From positions 76,375,548-76,439,547 of the forward strand of contig CM056726.1 of NCBI GenBank assembly GCA_029844215.1: DNA of 64,000 nt, read 5' to 3'. This document shows, in pieces, positions 35,985-48,186 of the stretch. How positions within the stretch are numbered: position 1 is the stretch's first letter; every line of letters begins with the position of its first letter. A program made the position numbers and the translations under genes. This DNA comes from Przewalskia tangutica. Lineage: Eukaryota > Streptophyta > Magnoliopsida > Solanales > Solanaceae. Under the pieces are notes generated by a model. It did not search any database. It had not been told where the DNA came from and worked only from the letters and a program-made list of their open reading frames with translations.

Positions 35985-37300
35985 TTACAAGTAGGAAAGT
36001 GAATTACGGAGGGTGGGGAGCGGTGAGGATACTTACGCCTCATGTCCTCCCGGCTTCCCACGTCATCTCCTCCACGAGCTCGTTCGCCACAAGACTTTGC
36101 GGAAGCCACGTCCTTCGTCGCGAGCGCTAACGACGATCGATTATCGCTATGGGAATCTCCTCATACGATAACCCCTCGGTCACCTGGACATCGTCAATCG
36201 GGTGTACCCTAGATGGATCCCCGATACATCTCCTCAGCATAGACACGTGAAAAACCGGATGTACTGCCTCCAGATCGGACGGCAGATCCAACTCATAGGC
36301 AACCTTGCCTACCCTGCGGACAATCTGAAACGGCCCAATGTACTGGTGAGTTTCCCTTCTTCCCGAATCTCATCACACCGCCATGGGTGACACGCTAGGA
36401 AAACCCAATCATGAACCTCGAACTCAAGATGCCGACGACGATGATCCGCATACGACTTACATCGACTACGAGTATCGATAGCCGCTCTCGGATAAGCTTC
36501 ACCTTATCCACTGCCTGCTGCACCAAATCTGGTCCCACTAGCTGCACCTCGCCCACCTCGAACCAACCTATAGGCGATCTGCACTTCCTTCCATACAAGG
36601 CCTCATAAGGCGCCATCTGAATACTGGAGTGGTAGCTATTATTATACGCGAACTCAACCAGAGGCAAATGATCCTCCCAACTACCACTGAAGTCAATAAC
36701 ACAGGCTCGCGGATATCCTCGAAGTGCGGATAGTGCGCTCTGCTGTCCGTCTGCGTGGATGAAATGCGATTACTCGTGCTCACTGCGTCCTAAACCCCTC
36801 TGGAAGGACCTCGAAGTTGGCGTGGCGGGCTCCTCATGCGATATGATCAAGTAGGGACTCCATGCGATCGGCGATCTCTCGGATGTAAAGTCCTGCATAA
36901 TCCTCAGCCGAAAAAGTCGTCCTGACGGGAAGAAAGTGGGCTGATTTCGTCAGCCTGTCGACGATAACCCATATAGAATCATGTCTCCTCTGAGTGCGAG
37001 GTAATCCTGTGATGAAGTCCATGTTGATTACCTCCCACTTCCAGGTCGGGATCTCTATCGCCTGTAACAAACCACCAGGTCTCTGGTGCTCTACCTTCAC
37101 CTGCTGACAACACGGGCACTGAGCTACGAACTCTGCAACGTCCCTCTTCAAGCCATCCCACCAATACACAGATCTAAGGTCGTGGTACATCTTGGTCGAC
37201 CCCGGATGGATAGAGTAACGAGATGTGTGTGCTTCCCCAAGAAACTGCTGAAGTCCTGAAACATCTGGAACACACAACCTGCCCTCAAACCTTAGCACCC
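35985..37300 (-). pseudogene. pol: Pol of element E: integrase and chromodomain
   Basis: The open segment 37298-36834 (154 codons) carries a full HHCC zinc region: H24, H31, C61, C64 in EAHTSRYSIHPG and AQCPCCQQVK. The first catalytic Asp follows in NMDFITGLPRT (D94), then WVIVDRLTKSAHFLPV. After a break, LVEFAYNNSYHSSIQMAPYE and SPIGWFEVGEVQLVGPDL appear at 36667-36500. The chromodomain is at about 36160-36010 with a stop at 35985-35987, broken by at least two indels. This copy has the best-preserved integrase N-terminal part in the window. Integrase would insert the cDNA; the chromodomain likely steers it to heterochromatin. Confidence 0.85.
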
Positions 37301-37479
37301 ATCAGTGCTACCTCGAGGACCTTGCCCTCACGAAGAGTCGTATCACGATATCGAATCAAAGCTGGATCCTCGAGCTGTGCCTCTTCACCTCCTCAACGAT
37401 GGAAGACTTCGGCAACCTCACGAACTCTAACCCCACTGCTATCGGAATCAATCAAGCGGACACCAAGGCTCGCTAAGCG

Positions 37480-37990
37480 ATGCAAATCACGAACCATGCC
37501 CTCCTCTCGCCGGTGAATATCGATAAGCTACCCATAGACCTACGGCTAAGTGCATCCGCCACAACGTTGGCCTTCCCGGGTGGTACGGGATATCGGCGTC
37601 ATAGTCCTTCAGAACTCTAACCACCGTCTGCCGTGGGTTCGACTCCCTGGTGAAGATATACGGAGGCTCTTGTGGTGCGTATAAATATCCACGTGAACCC
37701 ATACAAATAGTGCCTCGGATCTTGGCGTGTATCACCGCCGGCTCCAAATCATGGGTGGGGTAGTTCCTCGTGTATCTTAAGGTGTCGGGATGCGTATGCT
37801 ATAACTCTGCCTGCTGCGTCAACACACATCCCAACCCGATGCACGGCGCATCACAATACACCACGTAACCATCTGGACCTCGGGAAGAGTAAAGCAGGCG
37901 GTCGTCGATCTCTCCTTTAGCTGGAAACCACTGCTCCGCATCAGTCCATCAAACTTAGCCGCCTTACGAGTCGGCCTAGTCAATGGTGCG
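37480..37990 (-). pseudogene. pol: Pol of element E: RNase H, degraded
   Basis: Weak remains of the domain: CIVM-type start near 37870, [12 protein letters not shown] sequence near 37760, and a distorted tether region to about 37500. Compared with A (23557-24132) it has many small indels, so the three acidic residues cannot all be read in one frame. Confidence 0.65.
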
Positions 37991-39299
37991 AGAGATAGAA
38001 GCAAACTTCTCTACGAACGCCGATAATATCTGCAAGGCCCGAGAAAACTACGAACCTCTGCCGGAGTAGTAGGTCTAGGCCAAGTCCTAATCGCCTCGAT
38101 CTTGGCGTATCCACTCGAATGCCATCGGCCCGACAATATGCCCAAGAAAGCTACCGAGGTCAACAAAACTCACATTTGGAAAACTTAGCATCTGTTCTGA
38201 TCGAGAAGCTGTCGGCCACGATCGCCAAATGCTCCGCATGCTCGCTCTGGCGAGAATAAACCAAGATATCATCAATGAACACTATCACAAGCGTGTCCAA
38301 AAATGGTTTGAACACTCGGTTCATCAAATCCATGAATCTGGCGAGCATTGGTCAACCCAAAAGACATGACCACGAACTCATAATGCGTCTGGGTCGAAAT
38401 GCGATCCTAGGGACATCCACCTCTCTAACTCGAACGATGATAGCGATCGTAGATCAATCTTGGAAAAACATCTCGCGCCACGCGATCGAACAAATCATCA
38501 ATCACGGGAAGAGGGTATACATTCTTAATGGTCACCTTGTTCAGGTGCTGTAATCAACACACATGCGCGGCGTCCGTCCTTCTTCTTACGAACAATACGG
38601 CGCCCCGGGGAGAAACACTAGGTCGATGAAACCGCTTCTCCAACAAATCACTCACCGCTCCTTCAACTCTCTCAACTCGGCGGTGCCATCCTGTATGGCG
38701 GAATGGAAATAGGCGAGTGTGCAGCGCATCTATACAAAACTCGATCTCCTCTCGGGAGGATACGGGAAGGTCATGCAGGAAACACGTGCGGGAACTTCGT
38801 GACTCTGGGCCCGGACGGAAAATCTGGTACCGACCTCGATATCAAACACCCGAACTAGATGGTAGATATACCCCTGCACCATCTTCCTAGCCTTGAGGTA
38901 GGAAATAAACCTACCGCCAGCGATACCGTGCTCCCTTCCCACTCAACAACCGGCTCCTCAGGAAACTGGAACCGTACCACTCTCTCTCTGCAGTCTACAT
39001 TGGCATAGCAAGAAGCTAGCCAATCCATCCCCATGATCACGTCGAAATCAATCATCTCGACTCTATCAAGTCGGCAAAGTCGCGGCGTAAATGGTTACAT
39101 GACAAGCTCTATATACCCGCAGAGCTACCACCTATTACCCCACCGTCGTAGCTACCTAGAAAGGGTCTATGGACTCAGGCTCTATCACTATCCTACTAGC
39201 ATCTAGGGTAGATATATAGGGCCAGTAGAACCGGATCTATCAAAGCATATACATCAAACCGAGCGATAAGGTACATGGCGACATCGGTGAGGCCTCACG
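37991..39299 (-). pseudogene. pol: Pol of element E: protease and reverse transcriptase
   Basis: Minus strand. The protease has VYALIDP near 39240 and the C-terminal block [20 protein letters not shown] at 39055-38980, in an open frame to 38855. RT has PDTRP-like and SPW-like blocks near 38720-38600 in broken frames, and the palm motif [10 protein letters not shown] at 38279-38250 preceded by [19 protein letters not shown]. Order and spacing match A. Frame changes are frequent. Confidence 0.8.
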
Positions 39300-40624
39300 A
39301 TCTGTCGGTGGACAAAGCATAAATGCGGTTACGAGGACCGCTAGAATCGGGACTGCGCCACGACCTCTGCCGCGACCTGCGATCTCTGCGTGCCACGCCT
39401 CGGGGCGATAGCTGTCGGGGATGAAGAAGCGACAACAGACCACTAGGTGGGCCCTACCCCGTGTAGCCCGGTCGGGCAAACTCTCGCGAAATGACCTGCT
39501 GGCCACAAGTATGGCAAATTCCGTAGTAGCATAACGGCTCCCGAATGGAATCTACCGCAGGCACTGAGCAGACCTCGAGCAGTTAGCACCCTGCTACTGC
39601 AAATCCGAAGTCCTGGGGCCTGACACGCCCCATCGCTCTGGGTATCTTGTAAATGATGTAGGAGTGCTCTGGCGGTGTGGTGCAAATCTGGACTTCTGGC
39701 GATCTTGCCCACCACGAGAACCACCAAAAGAACCGGCCGTCTGGCCTTACCTGCTGGCGATATCGGTCTACCGGCGGTCTCTCTCGCCGCATCCTAATGC
39801 ATGAGCACTGCATCTGGGTAATGTCCATGCACAGGTGAAGGACACACCCGCACAAGACTTCGGCCATATAGTCGTCTAGCCGGTGGCGTAGCGATGCACG
39901 GTCCTCCATATCTGCTACGGTCGCGAGGAACATATCGAGCCAATGAATCAAACTCGACATTGTACTCTCTAACTGTGCGTCCTCCCTGCCTCAGTAACAA
40001 AAATCTGTCAGATCGTGCCCTCCTCATCTGCGGAGGCAAGAAGTGTGCGAGAAAAGCCTCTGAAAACTCATCCCATGCTGCTGGAGGTGCATGCTCTCCC
40101 CGGGAAAGCTCCCATGAATCGAACCAATCGACTGCGGTATCACGCGCGGCCGATCACGAACCGAATATCACGGACTCGATCTACGAAGCCTTGACCACGC
40201 GTAATCCTCTGCAGCGACGGATGAACTCCTGCGGATCATCCTCGGCCTCGACCGTAAAACTCGGCGGGCTACAACTAAGGAAGTCCGTAGCCTCAAACTA
40301 TCGCCTGCGGTGAACAGCGGGTGCTCTTTGGGTGGGCCCGAGTGCTGGAATGGGCCGCCTCAAACCTCTCTCATATCGGCCACGACCTTGGCTAATGGCC
40401 CGGGCCATCTCCTTGTACCCTAACTCCTGCCCGGTGAGGAGTGAGCGTAAACCGTGGTCTCATCGGCCGCTGTGGCCTAAACTCTGCTGGGGCGGCGGCG
40501 TCGTAGAACTTCGCCGTCGAGGCATTGCCTCGGGTAAAGGCGGGCTGAGCCACGGTGAACCTCGTGTCATACTAGCGACTCCTCGGCTGCCTTGCCGCCG
40601 GGCGGGTTGCCTACGTGGAGGCAT
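39300..40624 (-). pseudogene. gag: Gag of element E, frameshifted
   Basis: Minus strand, start at 40624 just after the leader. The capsid block is readable as PPQMRRARSDRFLLLRQGGR and REYNVEFDSLARYVP (40039-39920). A CCHC knuckle equivalent to A's lies at 39475-39518 but loses its frame through one missing G. The whole is about 1.3 kb like A. The plus-strand frame of 139 codons at 39894-40313 is a shadow of this gene. Confidence 0.8.
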
Positions 40625-40814
40625 AAGCGTATTCTGAGGAAAGGAATACGTTAGAGGGTCCGACCTATAACACGACTCTAAAGCACGATCTCGAGTGAGA
40701 AGAATGAAACCAATCCTAAATATCCTATAGCCTCACGATTATTGGTGTGGTGCACAACACACCGATAATCAAGACTCTAGATACGGTGCAGCAGACACTT
40801 TCCGAGGATTAAGC

Positions 40815-40826
40815 GCTCTGATACCA
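40815..40826 (-). other. E primer binding site, perfect tRNA-Met match
   Basis: The minus strand reads TGGTATCAGAGC four bases from the LTR end at 40831. Confidence 0.92.
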
Positions 40827-40830
40827 CTTT

Positions 40831-43218
40831 TGTCACGACCCGTTCGGGGCGTGGTCGTGCCTTACCGGGCACCCAAGTAGTCATACATCGAGAGAACAAT
40901 CGTGGAATATAAAACAAGACATGCAACATGATATAACTAGAACATTTTATCTGAAGAAAAGGTTGCCTTTTCGTATATACATAAACCAAGTTTTGCGATT
41001 ACATCCCAACTGCATAAATGACTCTGCACTTAAGGAAAATAACAACTATGGCGGGACAGGGCCGCCATACCACGATCTGTACAAACTATCTACAACAGGA
41101 GATCATACCCAAAAGTAGAGCCTCGGAGAGAGTGGAGCTCACGACACCAACGTAGAGATCCTAAGGATGTGTATATAGTACCTGCTTCCCTCTAGAACAT
41201 GCGGCATGAACGCAGCCCCCCGAAGGAGGTCAGTACAAAAGGTACCAAGTATGTGAAACTATAAAGTACTTTTAAATGAAATCAAAGTATTCAAAACCTT
41301 TTCACAAATACATTCGGTTCAATTGCACATAGTGCCACATCACAACAATAACGAGAATAGGAAAAGCAGAATGTGTCTAGTCTAGGCCGCGAATGATCGA
41401 AGCAAGGCCAACCGCCCATAGTATCATTCTCGTGCCTAGTCCGGACTTCCGTAGTCGCATAGGTCACACATGCACCGCGTGAGGTATTCCCCGCATCGGG
41501 GTAGCTAGCCCTGCATTCTCCTCGACTTCCGCACCGCCTAGCCTCAAAAGACCGCATAGAACCATAGACCTCATAGGCCATCCCCCGCATCGGGCTAAGC
41601 ACCCGGAATGATCAATCTGGAGCATACCGCGACTCGCGTAGTCTCATAGACCGCGTAGCCGTATAGACCCGCATCAAGGGTGGCAAGCCCTGTATAACAA
41701 GTCGAGGGTAGGTGATACAATAACGATAAACGGACTTACCGGTTAGCAACGTAAGCACAGCAAGAATGACCCCCTTTCACAACATTACCAGACAATTAAC
41801 ACATGCAGTATCATAGTATGTCTACCTATCAACCAATCTTACTACACTTAACAGAAATCAATACAAGGCTTTTATAAACAAACAAGTAAACAGTTCCTTT
41901 TATCATTCTTAAGTTGTTATACCTACTTCCCATAAAGCTAGTATAACTCTTAAGCTTTTGTTTTAAAACCAAATATTACTCTTCTGTTAAAAAATGATTC
42001 ATTATTCCTTTGACATACTTCAAGGTTCTTATTATTCAGGCTTAAGTCAAAAGACATTGCCGATTATCATATGTACGTCTACCGTACTATATATACTTAA
42101 CATATCATGCTCAAGGGTATAGGAAGAATCACATACCTTCTCGGCGAAATCCACCTGCCAAGTCGAGTATGTCGCGCGCAGAGAATCAGCCTATAATAGT
42201 CACAGACAACTATCAAAGTCTAGACTATTCTGTAGGTCATTCTAAACAGAGGGTCCTCAATTCTACGGAAAGTCGGGCGACAACCCTACCCTGAGCTATA
42301 TAAGTCTCTTCGTGAAAACAAATCCTATGTAAATACTGTCGTATATTCTTATTTTATAACCTTATAAGGTTTTACAGTTCATTTCTATTCTTAACAAAAC
42401 TTCTTAGTATTTATACTTATTTCAATACTTCTACATTATGCATTATTTAATTACCAACGAGGGTTAGGATTATTTACCTCGATAAGCCCAATAATATCCA
42501 AGTAAAAAGTCGATCCTGAGCGAGGTTTAGCTCCTAATCCAAAGCTCCAAGGTGCTCCAAGAATCCTTAGAAGTTTCTCACAACTTCTACTAAGTACTAA
42601 GGGATTTGGGCTAGGTTAAATTGGGCATTATAACAATACTAGAAGGCAACTTTTCTACCAAGGGGGGGGTAGGTTTCGGCTAGGCTAGGGGTGGGTAGCC
42701 TCGCCAAGCTTCTCGAGGGAGGGGTGTGTTGGACGAATTGCTCACAAGGGGAGAGGGAGGGTTTTTCAAGACTTGAAAGCTTTAGTGGATGAAGAACTCT
42801 TCATCTCAAGAGGGGTATTTATAGGTCAAGACATGGCCAACCAATGGCCAAGATTTAGCCAAGTGCTAGGCAAGTGTAAGGTCAAGATTAGGGCAAGTGT
42901 ACCTAGCCAACTTGCACACAAAATATCTATCCAACTTTATGACAAGGCTTGGCATCCAATCGGCCCTATTGCGTGACAAGTCCACCAATGAGAGGTGGAA
43001 AGTGTCGCCTCTCATTGGTCCAAAGTGTTACGTCTCTCGGAAAAATCCGCAAAAATAAGAAATGACATAGCCGAATTTATCCTATGAAAGTGTGGAAACG
43101 TTTCGCCGAAAACCGCTTTGTGAGTTGTGCCTAAAAATCGTCCAAGGCCTAACTTTAAGACCAAAACTTTTTGTACGTATTCCTTTACGTACATACTCTG
43201 GAAATACGGGGTGTAACA
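40831..43218 (-). repeat. E 5' LTR (2388 bp)
   Basis: Same layout as the 3' LTR; TG at 43218 and CA at 40831. Minisatellite about 41440-41700, GTACGGTAGACGTAC (minus) at 42073-42087. Its CAG and CTG sites are damaged more often than in the 3' LTR. Confidence 0.92.
42788..42823 (-). promoter_or_regulatory. E 5' LTR core promoter: TATA box and hairpin
   Basis: TATAAATA on the minus strand at 42816-42823. Downstream, 42788-42805 forms a hairpin with 8-bp arms GATGAAGA / TCTTCATC, identical in design to that of A. Confidence 0.65.
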
Positions 43219-44414
43219 CCAGGGCAGAGGCCCAGTCTTTACCTGAGATAGTGCGTCAGCCGGCGAGTTTTACGATGCCGCCAGCCCCAACAGAGTTTAG
43301 AGCGCGGCGATGGTCTGAGACCACAAGACGAGCCTCGGTCCACACCGGAGCGAAGAGACGGGTACAAGGAGATGGCGATTCGCCGTGGTCGTGGCCAGAT
43401 ATGAGGATAGGCTGGATGCAGCAGTTCCAGTTCCAGTAGCACCCGTAGTTCACCCCCGAGCAGACAGTTTGAGACTACGGGACTTTCTGAGCTGCAGCCC
43501 GCCAGAGTTCTATGGGTCGAGGCCTGAGGATGATCCGCAGGAGTTCATCCGACAGTTACAGCGGATCATGAGAGTGATCAAGGCTTCGGAGACCGAGTCA
43601 GTGACCTTCGGTTCGCATCGGCTGCGTGATACTGCAGTCGACTGGTTTGATTCATGGGAACTGTCCCGGGGGGAGCATGCGCTCCCAGCAGTTTGGGGCG
43701 AGTTCTCAAGGGCATTTCTTGCACATTTCTTGCCTCCACAGATGAGGAGGGCTCGGGCCGACAGATTTTTGACGTTGAGACAGGACGGGCGGACGGTTAG
43801 AGAGTACAATGTGGAGTTCGACTCATTAGCTCGGTACGTCCCCGCATTGGTAGCCGGCATGGAGGACAGAGTGCACCGCTATGTCACCGGGCTCGATGAC
43901 TACTTGGCAGAGGCTTGTTCGGGTGTAGCTCTTCAGCCGGGCATGGACATTGCCCGCATGCAGGCTCATGCACTAGGATGTGAGGCACGGAGAGGTCGAC
44001 GGAATGACCAGGATCAGCAGAAGAGGGCCAGAACAGCAGGGTCTTTTGGTGACTTTCGAGGCGGACCGCCTCAGCAGCAGGCTAGTTATATACCTCCGCC
44101 AGTACAGAGCGGTCCTCCACGCCTTCGGGGCGTTTGGGGTATTCGAGCTGGTCGTGGCTCGGGGCTTCAGTTCACGATATACATGGGTTCTAGCCATCGG
44201 GTTCAGTTTTCCTCGGTGCACGATGCGGCGGCGTCGTCGGGAATGTCGCTTTTTTATCGTGCTTGTTTTGCTGCGGCTATCGTGGCCATGGACGAGAAAC
44301 TGCCCTAATAAGAAGGATACGAGCAGCGGGACTCATCCTACTGGTCGCGGTGTTCATCGCCTTTCTACTATGCGTGCAGGCGTAATTATGATTAGAGCGA
44401 CCAAGGGGAAGTGA
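43219..44414 (+). CDS. gag: Gag of element D, main part (two frame breaks)
   Basis: Continues from 33440 across E. The first stretch (LPEIVRQPASFTMPPAPTE) stays in one frame to 43439. The capsid domain is open from 43385 to 44308: PPEFYGSRPEDDPQEFIRQL, DWFDSWELSRGEH, HFLPPQMRRARADRF, REYNVEFDSLARYVP. It is close to A's Gag in this part, which suggests D's particles could use similar partners. The C-terminal zinc region (about 44200-44300) is readable only by changing frame. A different frame runs to 44414. No protease follows, unlike A and E. Confidence 0.85.
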
Positions 44415-44686
44415 AGCAGTTGATGCATGTATATTCTTAACCCTCTAGAGTTTTATGCATTTGTGACAAGATGAGTATATTTTAAGTGTTATGTTCAGAT
44501 AGCATTATGTTAAATTGTGCTTTAGAGGCCTGGTTAGTAAAGGGGAAGTTGGGTACATAGACAGTGTGAGCCTTAGAGTTTTATACGTGGAGACCTTAGA
44601 GGCGAGGCCATCTTGAGTAAAAGATTTATTTTATGTTTGACCTTTATCAGAGTGCGTAGTATACGTGGGATATATTTATGTGATAA
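44415..44686 (+). other. D post-gag region, first part
   Basis: Non-coding as read. It aligns with H at 49590-49840 (shared TATTCTTAACC, AAGTGTTATGTTC, GAGACCTTAGA and CCATCTTGAGTA-type blocks), showing D and H are the same kind of gag-only element. GATAA at 44682-44686 is the left target duplication of G. Confidence 0.7.
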
Positions 44687-44930
44687 TGTAACGCCCCGAA
44701 CCCGGGCCCGTTACTGGTGCCTTACCCCGGGCACCCTAGTGATACAACATCAGAGAAAACCAGCGGAAAATAAAACACGAGTCATGAAACAAGAGATATA
44801 ATAAATAAACAGGCCAACCAAAACAATTGCCTTCAAGATATACATAAAAACCCGACAGCTTATCCTTTTACAAACCACGCCTACAACAAAGGCTACATGC
44901 ACTCTAAGATTTACAACAACTATGACGGAG
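44687..44930 (-). repeat. G 3' LTR, tail fragment
   Basis: First 244 bp from the tail (TGTAACGCCCCG) matching 59068-59310 of the 5' LTR. It stops after ACTATGACGGAG where H begins; the rest resumes at 53771. The tail reads TGTAACG instead of TGTCACG, a feature shared by both G LTRs. Confidence 0.9.
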
Positions 44931-45136
44931 TGTTATACCCAGTATTTCCAGTATGCGTGGGGGCGTGCGTAGAAATTTTCGAACTTCTTTAGGCTTGGCG
45001 AATTCTTTTAGTGCACAACACCCGGTTAGAGTCGTTTCGACGAAACGTTTTCACAGCTTTCGTAGGGGAATTTCCGGCTATGTCGTTTATAATTTTTACG
45101 GATTTTTCCGAGAGACGAAACATTTTGGACCAACGG

Positions 45137-45158
45137 GAGGGTGACAAGTGTCACCCTC
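45137..45158. promoter_or_regulatory. U3 palindrome of H 5' LTR
   Basis: Arms GAGGGTGACA / TGTCACCCTC around AG, 190 bp before the TATA box at 45329-45336. Confidence 0.6.
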
Positions 45159-47233
45159 ACATTGGATGGAGTGGGACGGCAATTTGGACGAATTGGTGAG
45201 TGGGGTTAGGTAGGATATTTTGTGCAAGTTGTTGTGGTAGATGGATAAGGTGCACTTGGCTTAAATCTAGCCCTACACTTGCACCACACTTGTCTTCATC
45301 TTGGCCATTGATTGGCCTTCACTTGACCTATAAATACCCCCCCTTAGTTGATGAACTTCTTCATCCAAAAATTGTCTAAGTCTTGAAAATCCCTCCCTCT
45401 CCCTCAACCTTGTTCTCGTCCAAACACCACCCCTCTCCTCTCAGGCCCCCTACGAGCCCCCTTGCCTGGCTCTGGCCGAGAGCAACCCCCCCCTAGCCTA
45501 GGTGTGCTCGGCACAATACTACCCCCCTTGGTAGAAATGTATTCTACAAGTATCGGTATAATGCCCTAAATACTTTAGCCAAATACCTTGTAGTACTTTC
45601 CAAAGTACCTTTATCTGGCTTAAAATACTATTATACTTTCCTTTAGCCACTAAACGAAACCCTAAGGAAAAATCTTCACCCGTAGTTGAAGTATTAAGTA
45701 GAAGTTGTGTAGACACTTCTAAGGGTTTCTTGGAGCGTTTTGGAGCGCACGGAGTAGGAGCTAAACCTTGTTCAGGAACGACATATAAACTCGGATAATT
45801 TTGGGCTTATCGAGGTAAACATTCTTGACCTTCTGTTGTAATTGGAAATTACATGTTGTAGGAATATATAGTTGAAGTATACTATATATAGAACTGAACA
45901 TTATAATTGTGCGGCAATGTCTTTTGACTTAAGCCTAAATAATACTTACGCGATGTCTTGCGACTTAAGCCCTAATTTAAATAAGAGAATGAATCGTAAT
46001 TACATGGATCAGACATAAAGAGACTTGTGTAGCATTGTGTAGTAGAATTGTACACGTCCGGTCAGACGTGTTAACCCTCGGTTGGCTTGGTAGCCGCCTC
46101 GATAGAGGAGGAGATTTACGCCATGCGGGGAGGTCTTCTTGAATTTTCTGTAGAATATTCTACGTCGGGATCTAAAGGTATTAATAGGCGCTTTGTGGCC
46201 TCTATAGGTTGTAGTACTGCGTGTGGAGTGATCTGCTTGACTGAGAGTGTCGCCGACGGTTTGAGGTACTTGGAGCGTTTTGCTATTAGTCGATAATCGT
46301 CGCGAGGTATGTGGACCTCTTCCTATCTCTTCTAGCATGATATGTGTGAACTATGTAGTACGGTAGACGTACATGTGCTAAATGTATTTGATTGATTTAA
46401 AACATATAGTGTTATAATAGCTTTATGTGGATAAGCACATACTTTGTGGTTTTTAAAAAGGTAACTGATTTGAATAATAACTGGCTTGATATGTGTTAAT
46501 AAAGAACTTGAAGCATTTCAAAAGATCTATGAATCGTTTTGAAAGAATGAGTATTACTTGGGTTTTGAAAGCTTAAGAGTTATACTAGCTTTATGGGAAG
46601 TTAGGTATAACGGCTTAAGAATGTTTTACTGATTTCGGAAATCAGAATGTGTATCGACAAACCACTGCAGCGTTAATAAAAGGAAAATGTATTGACTAAA
46701 GAAGTATTATTAAAACCAGTAGAAACCTCCATCCGCATAGAAGCTAAGATGAGACAAAATGATATTACATTTCCTAGATCATGGCTGCTTAATAAGATTG
46801 ATTATAAACAAGAATAACCTACTCACTTATAAGACATAGGTTTCTCAAAACGTTTAAAGGAGAATTATGTTTTAAAGGATTTAAAACTATGAACTACGAA
46901 ACCTTTTTCTAAAATGAGGAACTTGAGCATTCGAAATTAGGCAAACTTGAACGTTTGGAAAATAAGGTTGTCACTCGATTTTACAAAGGAAAGCATTTTG
47001 GTTTACTTAACAATGTTAGTCACTCAAATTTTATACTACGGGTATCGGGTGACCTTTGTAAAAGAAATGGATCTTAAAAGGAATTTAACGGACGTAGTAC
47101 TTTAAGGTTAAAATCCGGACTTTGATATAAAATGAAAGTACCTTGAGTCGTGTGTAACTTGCTTATACTTGTTGTTATGAAACTTGACCATGTTACGTGT
47201 GATAGCCTTGTTGTGTAAGTACTGTGTTCTACT

Positions 47234-47515
47234 CGACTCTGGGTTCATCCGAATGTATATCACTTGACTCTAGGGTCATCCGGAATGTATATCACTTGAT
47301 TACCGGATCATCCGAATGTATTTCACTCGACTACGGTTCATCCGAATGTGTTTCACTTGATTTAGGTTCATCCGGAATGTATTTCACTTGAGGACCGGTT
47401 CATCCGAATGTATTTCACTTGATTACCGGTTCATCCGAATGTATTTCACTTGACTCTGGTTCATCCGGAATGTATTCCACTCGACTAGGTTCATGGGATG
47501 AACAGGAATGTATTC
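47234..47515 (+). repeat. 32-bp minisatellite in H 5' LTR
   Basis: About nine units of roughly 32 bp, each with a GGTTCATCC(A)GGAATGTAT(T/A)TCACT pattern broken by small deletions. It lies where D has its 48-bp array and A its GCGG array. Confidence 0.88.
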
Positions 47516-48175
47516 CACCCTTTTCTATATTGGGTCCATAAGATGGGCGAGACACATTATCGTATCACATGATTTGTACCTAGATCGCTGGCGGTGAGGA
47601 AGGAGTTCCACGGGCGTGAGGATGACTTTTAGGCGTGAGTCACGACTTGACATGGCTTCTATGTTGTGAGCGTAGTTTGGTTATCATACATGTCTCCGCT
47701 TTATATAGACTATTATGATTTCATTTCTGATATTTCTGATTTCACATACTTGGTACTGTTATGCTTGACCTCCTTGGAAGTGCGTTCATCTGCGAGTAAA
47801 AGGTACATCGGTGTCGATCCGCTTTTAGGATCACCTTTCAGCGTATTGGAAAGCTCCGTTCCTTGGAGGCTTATCTTTTGGTATGTTACCACAGTGCAGT
47901 AGATGCTTATACATTCGGGGTATGGCGGGGCCACTGTCGTCATAGCTGTTGTAAAATCTTAGAAGTGCATGCTTTGTTGTAGGCGGGGTTTGTAAAAAGG
48001 ATAAGCTGTTGGGTATTTATGTATATATGATGAAGGCAAGCTGTTTTGGTTGGCTTTGTTTATTTATCTTTTCTCTTAATTCATGTTCATGTTTTTATTT
48101 CGCTGATTTTCTCGATGTTGTATCACTAGGGTGCGGGGTAAGGCACGATCACGGGCCGGTTGGTCGTGACAAAAG

Positions 48176-48186
48176 TGGTATCGAGC
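48176..48186 (+). other. H primer binding site
   Basis: TGGTATCGAGC after AAAG, with the same single loss at the CAG as in D and A. Confidence 0.8.

Larger units (their letters stand above)
33441..43218 (-). mobile_element. Element E: complete autonomous-type Tekay-like element
   Basis: On the minus strand: 5' LTR (43218-40831), primer site, gag, protease, RT, RNase H, integrase, chromodomain, polypurine tract and 3' LTR (35847-33441), 9778 bp in all. The 5-bp target duplication CCAGG on both sides shows a clean insertion into D's gag. The LTRs (2388 and 2407 bp) differ mainly by short indels at CAG/CTG. Coding frames are heavily broken in the present sequence. Confidence 0.93.
44931..48171 (+). 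repeat. H 5' LTR (3241 bp)
   Basis: TGTTATACCC to GTCGTGACA. U3 palindrome 45137-45158, TATA box 45329-45336, two 37-bp cassettes 45911-45972, GTACGGTAGACGTAC 46358-46372, inverted repeat CTGATTTCGGAAATCAG 46629-46645 opening the long-LTR module, and a 32-bp minisatellite. No gene. Confidence 0.92.

Noticed and set aside
39894..40313. Plus-strand frame of 139 codons
   Set aside because: Complementary to E's gag capsid region; a shadow.
47234..47515. Regularly spaced repeats resembling a CRISPR array
   Set aside because: Units are directly contiguous with no unique spacers, lie inside a plant LTR and have no cas genes nearby. They are minisatellites.
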